Source of the DNA: an uncultured Lachnospiraceae bacterium
Lineage (GTDB): Bacteria; Bacillota; Clostridia; Lachnospirales; Lachnospiraceae
Assembly (NCBI GenBank): GCA_947003375.1
Contig: CAMQOJ010000071.1
Coordinates: forward strand, 1 to 12,377
Direction: 5' to 3'
DNA: 12,377 nucleotides
Position numbers and translations under genes: made by a program. This document shows, in pieces, positions 7,863 through 12,377 of this stretch. Position 1 is the first letter of the stretch. Every line of letters begins with the position of its first letter. The notes below the pieces were generated by a model, which was given only the letters and a program-made list of their open reading frames with translations, did no database searches and was not told where the DNA came from.

Positions 7863-8365
7863 GGAATGAAATGGAGATTATCTTTGACGCCTTATCGGCC
7901 AACGAAGGGTTCGCCAGGGTGGCGGTGGCGGCGTTCATCGCCCATCTGAATCCCACGCTGGAGGAGATGGCGGATATCAAGACAGCCGTGTCTGAGGCGG
8001 TGACCAATTCCATCATACACGGATACGAGAATCTGCAGGGCTACGGGAGGCCTGGCGGACAGGAGGAATCCGGGTTCCGGGGGAGAAAGGAGGCGAACCC
8101 GGGCAAGGTAAGGCTGTGCTGCGCTCTGGAGAAGAATATCCTACATATAGAAGTCATCGACAGCGGGAAAGGGATTGTGGACGTGGAACAGGCCATGGAG
8201 CCCCTGTACACCACGAAGCCGGAGCTGGAGCGCTCAGGCATGGGCTTCGCGTTCATGGAGGCCTTCATGGACGACCTGGAGGTGGAGAGCGCTCCGGGCC
8301 AGGGGACAAAAGTCCGCATGATCAAGAAAATAGGAGTGGGCGGATGGATAGAACATCAGTGCTGA
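7859..8365 (+). CDS. spoIIAB: Anti-sigma-F factor / serine kinase SpoIIAB
   Basis: This GHKL-fold kinase sequesters sigma-F and phosphorylates SpoIIAA. It shows the N box EAVTN (46-50) in the SEAVTNSIIHGY context, DSGKG (101-105), and ERSGMGF (124-130) of the ATP lid. LSANEGFAR contains Arg20, the residue known in B. subtilis to contact sigma-F. At 168 aa it is longer than the B. subtilis protein (146 aa). About 22 extra residues, rich in Gly and charged residues, lie at about 60-82, between HGYEN and the strand KVRL. GGAGG lies about 10 nt before the ATG. The 3' end overlaps sigF by 22 bases, which favours coupled synthesis of the factor and its inhibitor. Confidence 0.95.
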   Translation: MRNEMEIIFDALSANEGFARVAVAAFIAHLNPTLEEMADIKTAVSEAVTNSIIHGYENLQGYGRPGGQEESGFRGRKEANPGKVRLCCALEKNILHIEVIDSGKGIVDVEQAMEPLYTTKPELERSGMGFAFMEAFMDDLEVESAPGQGTKVRMIKKIGVGGWIEHQC

Positions 8366-9108
8366 TTGCCAGATCACAGGCGGGAGAAAACGAGGCAAGA
8401 GAGGTACTGATAGAGAGCAATCTGGGGCTGGTACGCCATATCGTGAGGCGGTTCGCGGGCAGGGGACATGATCTGGAGGATCTCTTCCAGGTAGGCGCCA
8501 TAGGGCTCATGAAGGCCATCGATAAGTTCGACCTGAAGCTTGGGCTGAAATTCTCCACCTATGCAGTGCCCATGATTACCGGGGAGATCAAGCGGTTCCT
8601 GCGGGACGATGGGCCGGTGAAGGTGTCCAGGACTATCAAGGAGAACGGGCTGAAGGTGAGGCTGGCCAGGCAGAAACTCCAGGGAAGGGAAAGCAGGGAG
8701 CCCACGGTGCGGGAAATCGCGGAGGAGACGGGACTGTCCGTGGAGGATGTGGTGCTGGCCATGGAAGCCGACACCTCGGTGGAGTCCATCTACGCCGCGG
8801 TCTACCAGGACGATGGCAGCGAGGTCTATCTGGTGGACAAGGTGGTGCGGGGAGGCGATGGCGGCGTGGGCAGCAGCGTGGCAGGCGGCTGCAGCGGGGA
8901 GGATGTGGAGAAGGAGGAGATTCTGAACCATATGCTGCTGGGGCAGCTCCTGGACAGCCTGGAGCCAAAGGACAGGAACCTGATCTACATGAGGTATTTC
9001 CAGGACAAGACCCAGACGGAGATCGCCGCCAGGCTGGGCGTCAGCCAGGTGCAGGTCAGCCGCATGGAGAAGCGGATCCTATTGAAGCTGCGGGAGAAGG
9101 TCCGCTAA
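8344..9108 (+). CDS. sigF: Forespore sigma factor sigma-F
   Basis: This early forespore RNA polymerase sigma factor of 254 aa is nearly the same length as B. subtilis SigF (255). Region 2 contains DLEDLFQVGAIGLMKAIDKF and FSTYAVPMITGEIKRFLRDD. Region 3 contains PTVREIAEETGLSVEDV. The region 4 helix-turn-helix TQTEIAARLGVSQVQVSR lies at about 223-240. The start ATG at 8344 is inside the end of spoIIAB. It was chosen over in-frame upstream codons because AGGAG lies 7 nt before it and the protein then matches the family length. A Gly-rich stretch (about residues 170-185) lengthens the region 3-4 linker relative to B. subtilis, while the N terminus is shorter. Confidence 0.96.
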   Translation: MDRTSVLIARSQAGENEAREVLIESNLGLVRHIVRRFAGRGHDLEDLFQVGAIGLMKAIDKFDLKLGLKFSTYAVPMITGEIKRFLRDDGPVKVSRTIKENGLKVRLARQKLQGRESREPTVREIAEETGLSVEDVVLAMEADTSVESIYAAVYQDDGSEVYLVDKVVRGGDGGVGSSVAGGCSGEDVEKEEILNHMLLGQLLDSLEPKDRNLIYMRYFQDKTQTEIAARLGVSQVQVSRMEKRILLKLREKVR

Positions 9109-9114
9109 GCTTAT

Positions 9115-9221
9115 GCTGCATAACGCTGAATACTGCCTAATGTAATTATGCGACTGAACCAGTCAGCGTTATGTAGTCTGGTTTCACGGCAGGTGAAATC
9201 GTTAAGCAGTATAAGATACTG
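9115..9221 (+). other. Run of three hairpins with possible pseudoknot between sigF and GH25
   Basis: Hairpin 1 pairs 9115-9129 with 9163-9177: 15 bp, of which 11 (CATAACGCTGA / TCAGCGTTATG) are perfect and two outer pairs are G-U. Hairpin 2 pairs 9180-9187 with 9193-9200: 8 bp with one G-U pair. Hairpin 3 is CAGTAT-AAG-ATACTG (9207-9221). ATACTGCCTAA (9130-9140) in the loop of hairpin 1 can pair at 10 of 11 positions with TTAAGCAGTAT (9202-9212), competing with hairpin 3 or forming a pseudoknot. No T run follows, so it is not a standard terminator. It fills the first half of the 203-base gap after sigF. Confidence 0.6.
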
Positions 9222-9237
9222 TAAATTTTATGAAATC
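9209..9237 (+). promoter_or_regulatory. Weak sigma-F-like promoter upstream of the GH25 gene
   Basis: GTATA at 9209-9213 fits the sigma-F -35 consensus. After 15 bases, TATGAAATC (9229-9237) matches the downstream part of the sigma-F -10 box but lacks its leading GG. A forespore lysozyme gene is a plausible target. The match is imperfect and I see no better promoter in the gap. Confidence 0.25.
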
Positions 9238-9311
9238 GCAAAAAAGCCCTTTTCATCCGGCGGCAATTCGTTTACTATAAGTGTATAGAAGGATTGCTGC
9301 GGAGGGAAAGG

Positions 9312-10484
9312 ATGGGCATGAAGGACAGGATGGACGATAGGAATATGATCAGAGGCAGGGCAGGGAGGAGACGCCTGGGAAGGGGGGTGTGCCGCCGGAT
9401 TACTGCCATGTTGGCGTGCCTGGTGGTGATGGTGGCGGTGATGTTCTCGGTGGTCTCCATCTATGCCTGGATCAGGGAGCGGGTGAAGGGGGACACGGCC
9501 GTTTCCGGCACAGATGTGCTGGATGTCAGCATTGACGCCGACGGGAATGTGGTGGATGCCGACGGGAACGTGGTGGGTGTGCTGTCAGGCTCTGTGGGGC
9601 TTTCTCCGGAGGAGGTGGAGGTCCAGGTGGCCAACGCAAGGCAGCAGGCGGCCTCGGAAGTGCTGGAGGACATCCGCACCAGGCTCAATGACGGGGACTC
9701 GGTGGTGGAGGCCCTGCGGCCGCTGTATCCGGATGATATGATCGTATACAGCGGCGGACAGTACCATGTGGTCCCCATTGACTACAGCCTGAAGCAGCAT
9801 GGCCGGGAGGACGCGGGCTTAAATATCCTGGAGACGGGAGAGTATCAGTATCTGCAGGACGGCCAGGTCATCTCCCACAAAGGCATCGATGTATCGGAGC
9901 ATCAGGGGGACATCGACTGGAACCTGGTGGCCCAGGACGGGGTGGAATTCGCCTTCATCCGGGCGGCCTACAGAGGGTACGGCACCGGGAAGCTGGTGGA
10001 GGACGCGAATTTCGACGCCAATGTACAGGGGGCCCAGGCAGCGGGCATCAAGGTGGGAGCCTATATCTACAGCCAGGCCATCACCGAAGAGGAGGTGGTG
10101 GAGGAGGCCAATCTGGTGCTGGAGAAAAGCGCTCCCTACAGCCTGGAATGCCCCATCGTGTTCGATGTGGAAAAGGTCACGGAATCCGAGGGCCGGATGA
10201 ACGCCATCTCCATAGAGGAGCGGACCAGGCTGGCCGGGCTGTTCTGCCAGACTGTGGAGAGCGCGGGGCAGAGGCCCATGCTCTACTACAATACGGAGAT
10301 GGGCATCATGATGCTGGAGCTGGGCGCGCTGGAGGGGTATGACAAATGGTTCGCGGCGTACAGGGAGGATTTCTATTATCCCTATGACTTTAAGATATGG
10401 CAGTATTCCCAGTCAGGGAGGGTGCAGGGCATCCAGACGGAGGTGGATCTGAACATCAGCTTTGCGCCGTTTTGGGAAGAGTGA
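9312..10484 (+). CDS. Membrane-anchored GH25 lysozyme-like hydrolase
   Basis: The product is 390 aa. A basic N terminus (residues 1-29) precedes one membrane span at about 30-52, so the rest lies outside the forespore or cell membrane. A spacer region of about 130 residues includes the tandem DADGNVV-DADGNVV. The C-terminal GH25 domain begins at KGIDVSEHQGDIDW (D193). FDVEKV supplies D285 and E287, the D-x-E pair that acts in GH25 muramidases, and EVDLN lies near the end. Peptidoglycan cleavage is the expected role. The start ATG has GGAGGGAAAGG just upstream; a TTG at 9294 is less likely. Placement between sigF and spoVA suggests forespore expression and a role in engulfment, cortex or germ-cell-wall remodelling, which is inference. 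Confidence 0.9.
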   Translation: MGMKDRMDDRNMIRGRAGRRRLGRGVCRRITAMLACLVVMVAVMFSVVSIYAWIRERVKGDTAVSGTDVLDVSIDADGNVVDADGNVVGVLSGSVGLSPEEVEVQVANARQQAASEVLEDIRTRLNDGDSVVEALRPLYPDDMIVYSGGQYHVVPIDYSLKQHGREDAGLNILETGEYQYLQDGQVISHKGIDVSEHQGDIDWNLVAQDGVEFAFIRAAYRGYGTGKLVEDANFDANVQGAQAAGIKVGAYIYSQAITEEEVVEEANLVLEKSAPYSLECPIVFDVEKVTESEGRMNAISIEERTRLAGLFCQTVESAGQRPMLYYNTEMGIMMLELGALEGYDKWFAAYREDFYYPYDFKIWQYSQSGRVQGIQTEVDLNISFAPFWEE

Positions 10485-10496
10485 TTTGAGATAAAA

Positions 10497-10526
10497 GAAT
10501 AATTTTGGCAATTCCGCATCATAATA
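10497..10526 (+). promoter_or_regulatory. Sigma-G promoter of the spoVA operon
   Basis: GAATA (10497-10501) and CATAATA (10520-10526) are separated by exactly 18 bases. This matches the published sigma-G consensus GHATR-N18-CATXHTA at every defined position. spoVA is sigma-G dependent in B. subtilis, so location and sequence agree. The expected start point is about 10532-10534, giving a leader of roughly 25 bases. Confidence 0.8.
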
Positions 10527-10574
10527 ATCAGGAAACCTGAAAGGAAAGCTGATTGGATGATGCGGAATTTTTTT
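10510..10574 (+). terminator. Terminator-like hairpin overlapping the sigma-G promoter and the spoVAB start
   Basis: AATTCCGCATCAT (10510-10522) is the exact reverse complement of ATGATGCGGAATT (10557-10569). The right arm runs into seven T (10568-10574). AATC (10526-10529) can also pair with GATT (10551-10554), extending the stem past a small internal loop. The loop holds the ribosome-binding sequence AAAGGAAAG, and the right arm holds both candidate start codons. The left arm lies upstream of the predicted sigma-G start point, so only RNA entering from the GH25 side can fold it. A short dyad, TCAGGAAACCTGA (10528-10540), lies within. Confidence 0.65.
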
Positions 10575-11036
10575 CTGATTTTAATCGGGGGAAGTTATGG
10601 GCTGCTGGCGGCGGCAGGGGTGTTCACGGTGCTGGCGGCGGTGGGGCTGGTGCCGAGGTTCGCGGGGAAGACCCATACGGCGGAGTATGTGACCATATAT
10701 GAGGAGATGGTGATATTCGGTACGCTGACGGGCTGCGTGCTCAGCGTCTTTTCCAGGTATTGCCAGTTCCATGCCTGGTGGCAGCAGCGATGTCCCCAGT
10801 ATGTCAACTTGCTGGACGGGGCGGGAACCGCGTTCCAGGCGGTGTTCGGCCTGTTTGCGGGGATGTTCGTGGGGTGCCTGGCGCTGGCCATCGCGGAGAT
10901 GCTGGACAGCATCCCTATCCTGACGCGGCGCATCTCGTTCCGGCATGGGCTGGGTCTGGCTATCATCAGCATGGCGGCGGGGAAGATATGCGGCTCGCTG
11001 CTCTACTTTCTGACAGAGCTGCATCGGACTGTCTAA
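10557..11036 (+). CDS. spoVAB: Stage V sporulation protein AB
   Basis: This integral membrane protein of 159 aa has four to five hydrophobic segments (about 5-31, 50-66, 92-116, 132-153). It resembles B. subtilis SpoVAB along its length: a TAEYVTIYEEMVIFG segment around residues 41-55, the LDSIPILTRRISFRHGLG stretch around 116-133, and a final AAGKICGSLLYF helix. SpoVAB is part of the spoVA group linked to dipicolinic-acid transport in the forespore membrane; its exact role is not established. Two adjacent ATGs (10557, 10560) are possible starts, with AAAGGAAAG about 8 nt upstream. It lies before spoVAA here, the reverse of the B. subtilis order. Its start codon lies in a hairpin arm. Confidence 0.88.
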   Translation: MMRNFFLILIGGSYGLLAAAGVFTVLAAVGLVPRFAGKTHTAEYVTIYEEMVIFGTLTGCVLSVFSRYCQFHAWWQQRCPQYVNLLDGAGTAFQAVFGLFAGMFVGCLALAIAEMLDSIPILTRRISFRHGLGLAIISMAAGKICGSLLYFLTELHRTV

Positions 11037-11094
11037 GTCTGAAAAATACGCTTCTGCTGCCTGTGTCGCTGAAGCGGAGAAAGAGAGATGCTAT

Positions 11095-11718
11095 ATGGCA
11101 AATGCGACAGTATATTTGAAATGTGAGAGGAATGTGGAGGTGCAGTCGGAGGATGTCTTTTTGTCGGACATGGCCGCGCTTCGCTGTATGGACTCTGTCA
11201 TCTCCGCCAAGCTGAAAGCGCTGAAGGTGCACCATTTCGGCAGCGGGGACGCCAGGAGATGCGTCATCAGCTCCCTTCATCTGGTGAAGCTTATGGAGGA
11301 GACCTGTCCGGGAATCAGCGTGCAGATCGTGGGGGAACCGGACGTGCTGGTGGAGCGGGTCGACGTGGACAGGCACAAGGGCTGGCAACAGTGGGCGAAA
11401 TGCGCTCTGGTGTGCCTGGTAAGCTTCTTCGGCACCGCCTTTACCATCATGGCGTACCACAATGACGTGGGCATCAACGATGTGTTCACGGAAATCTATC
11501 GGATGGTGATGGACAGGGAGCCCCAGGGGCTGAACACGCTGGAGGTGTCCTACTCCCTGGGCCTTGCGGCGGGAATCATCCTGTTCTTCAACCATGTGGG
11601 CGGCAGGCGGCTCACCAAGGATCCCACGCCCATAGAGGTGGCCATGCGCAATTACGAGGAGGATGTGGACAAGGCCCTCATCTCCACCGCGGGGCGGGAG
11701 GGGAAAGAGGTGGAATAG
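11095..11718 (+). CDS. spoVAA: Stage V sporulation protein AA
   Basis: The product is 207 aa, against 206 for B. subtilis SpoVAA. An N-terminal soluble domain (about 1-95) starts with the strand TVYLKC and ends with ISVQIVGEPDVLVERV. Two membrane segments follow at about 101-121 and 152-168. Family-like stretches include FTIMAYHNDVGINDVF, YSLGLAAGIILFFNH and the C-terminal PTPIEVAMRNYEEDVD. It belongs to the spoVA group for dipicolinic-acid uptake into the developing spore and its release at germination. The start ATG has AGAGAGA upstream. A 58-base gap separates it from spoVAB and contains a small CGCTTC/GAAGCG stem (11049-11076) of unclear meaning. Confidence 0.9.
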   Translation: MANATVYLKCERNVEVQSEDVFLSDMAALRCMDSVISAKLKALKVHHFGSGDARRCVISSLHLVKLMEETCPGISVQIVGEPDVLVERVDVDRHKGWQQWAKCALVCLVSFFGTAFTIMAYHNDVGINDVFTEIYRMVMDREPQGLNTLEVSYSLGLAAGIILFFNHVGGRRLTKDPTPIEVAMRNYEEDVDKALISTAGREGKEVE

Positions 11719-11762
11719 ATTTCACGTCGGCTGTGCATACTGGAGGTAAGAGGAGGAAGACC

Positions 11763-12242
11763 ATGGAAGAGAAAGCGACGGGCAATGAAAAGAAACAACA
11801 GCAGAAAGAATATGAACAGTATGTCAAGGCAGTGACGCCTACCCACAACCTCTGGCAGCAGATGCTGCACGCGTTCATCACGGGAGGCATCATCTGCTGC
11901 ATCGGGCAGTTTATCCTGAATTACGCAGAGGACTTAGGGCTGGACAAGCAGTCGGCGGGGAGCTGGTGCTCTCTGCTCCTGGTGCTTTTGTCGGTGCTCC
12001 TGACAGGCTTTGGGCTATTCCAAAAGATTGCCAAATGGGGCGGCGCCGGGGCCCTGGTGCCCATCACAGGCTTCGCGAATTCCGTGGCGGCCCCGGCCAT
12101 TGAGTACAAGGCGGAGGGGCAGGTCTTCGGGATTGGGTGTAAGATTTTTACCATTGCGGGGCCGGTGATTTTGTATGGGATCTTTACTAGCTGGGTGCTG
12201 GGGGTGATATACTGGATTGGGAAGATGATGGGGATTGCCTAA
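11763..12242 (+). CDS. spoVAC: Stage V sporulation protein AC
   Basis: This 159-aa membrane protein is a core component of the spoVA dipicolinic-acid channel; B. subtilis SpoVAC has been described as mechanosensitive. A hydrophilic Lys/Gln-rich N terminus (1-20) precedes helices at about 36-54, 68-88 and 132-152. The signature VPITGFANSVAAPAIEYKAEG (99-119) is nearly that of B. subtilis. ITGGIICCIGQ and LLTGFGLFQKIAKWGGAGA also match. ATG 11763 is chosen because AGGAGG lies 6 nt upstream; an in-frame GTG at 11733 has no such site and would add ten non-conserved residues. spoVAD, normally next, does not begin in the remaining 135 bases. Confidence 0.95.
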   Translation: MEEKATGNEKKQQQKEYEQYVKAVTPTHNLWQQMLHAFITGGIICCIGQFILNYAEDLGLDKQSAGSWCSLLLVLLSVLLTGFGLFQKIAKWGGAGALVPITGFANSVAAPAIEYKAEGQVFGIGCKIFTIAGPVILYGIFTSWVLGVIYWIGKMMGIA

Positions 12243-12274
12243 AAAGGAATAAAGAAACAATATATGGAGTTAGT

Positions 12275-12376
12275 ATGAAGGGCAGGCTGACGGGGCTTAA
12301 TGGTTTCGTTGGCCTGCTTTTCCTTGTTGTGTTTTTGACTTTATTCGCTTATAATAAAAAATATATTGAAACGTAG
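12275..12376 (+). CDS. Doubtful 33-residue hydrophobic ORF
   Basis: An ATG with GGAG about 5 nt upstream opens a complete 33-codon frame ending at a TAG just inside the window. The product has a short basic start, one hydrophobic helix (FVGLLFLVVFLTLFAY, residues 11-26) and the tail NKKYIET. That is the shape of a single-span small membrane protein. T-rich DNA gives hydrophobic translations by chance, and the frame overlaps a terminator-like stem, so it may be spurious. Confidence 0.3.
   Translation: MKGRLTGLNGFVGLLFLVVFLTLFAYNKKYIET
12282..12321 (+). terminator. Probable intrinsic terminator after spoVAC
   Basis: GCAGGCTGACG (12282-12292) pairs with CGTTGGCCTGC (12307-12317) over 11 bp with two G-U pairs and a 14-base loop, followed by TTTT and a T-rich stretch. 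It would end the operon about 40 bases after spoVAC. Confidence 0.6.
12327..12355 (+). promoter_or_regulatory. Possible sigma-A-type promoter at the right edge
   Basis: A perfect TATAAT (12350-12355) lies 17 bases after TTGTGT, a weak -35 match. It follows the terminator-like stem and could start transcription of whatever gene lies to the right. AT-rich context lowers confidence. Confidence 0.35.
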
Positions 12377-12377
12377 G

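Noticed and set aside
8116..8343. Longer N-terminal extension of SigF from upstream in-frame codons
   Set aside because: These codons lie within spoIIAB in another frame and translate to sequence unlike any sigma factor. ATG 8344 has a good ribosome-binding site and gives the family length.
9294..9311. TTG start for the GH25 gene
   Set aside because: AAGGA directly abuts the TTG, leaving no spacing, whereas ATG 9312 has GGAGG six bases upstream.
11049..11076. CGCTTC/GAAGCG stem in the spoVAB-spoVAA gap as a regulatory element
   Set aside because: A 6-bp stem with a 16-base loop and no T run is within chance expectation; noted but not called.
11733..11762. GTG start for spoVAC
   Set aside because: No ribosome-binding site at proper spacing. 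The added residues are simply the translation of the AGGAGG region that serves ATG 11763.

Overview
The window looks like chromosomal DNA from an endospore-forming, fairly GC-rich member of the Clostridia, most likely a Lachnospiraceae-type gut anaerobe. The evidence is the valS-folC pairing, a zinc-ribbon/TPR membrane protein, and the complete spoIIA operon running into a spoVA operon. All genes lie on the + strand. I see no transposase, phage gene, CRISPR array, rRNA or tRNA.

Bases 1-5815 carry housekeeping genes: valyl-tRNA synthetase (valS), a GT-C-type membrane glycosyltransferase, and folylpolyglutamate synthase (folC, TTG start). The valS start region is an 18-bp unit repeated three times, so there are three in-frame ATG codons, and a degenerate in-frame copy lies deep inside the same gene. 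A 48-residue acidic protein overlaps the folC stop as ATGA and is followed by a membrane protein with TPRs on both sides of one membrane span. A strong intrinsic terminator (about 7436-7465) closes this block.

Bases 7466-12242 form a forespore development block. spoIIAA, spoIIAB and sigF are overlapping genes for the anti-anti-sigma factor, the anti-sigma factor and sigma-F. A GH25 lysozyme-like protein comes next, then spoVAB, spoVAA and spoVAC, which belong to the dipicolinic-acid channel system. B. subtilis also places spoVA directly after sigF, but there the order is AA-AB-AC and no GH25 gene intervenes. SpoIIAB and SigF both carry Gly-rich insertions compared with the B. subtilis proteins.

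The most interesting signal is the GH25-spoVAB junction. It has an exact match to the sigma-G consensus (GAATA-N18-CATAATA). Overlapping it is a perfect 13-bp inverted repeat followed by seven T. The left arm lies upstream of the predicted sigma-G start point, and the right arm contains the spoVAB start codon. Only read-through RNA from upstream could fold this terminator-like hairpin and mask the start; RNA started by sigma-G lacks the left arm and would escape. That would be a built-in timing insulator between the early (sigma-F) and late (sigma-G) forespore programmes. Two other non-coding signals stand out: a run of three hairpins with a possible pseudoknot between sigF and GH25, and a perfect 18-bp palindrome upstream of spoIIAA.

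The last 135 bases hold a terminator-like stem-loop, a doubtful 33-residue hydrophobic ORF and a sigma-A-like promoter. spoVAD, which usually follows spoVAC, does not begin inside the window.
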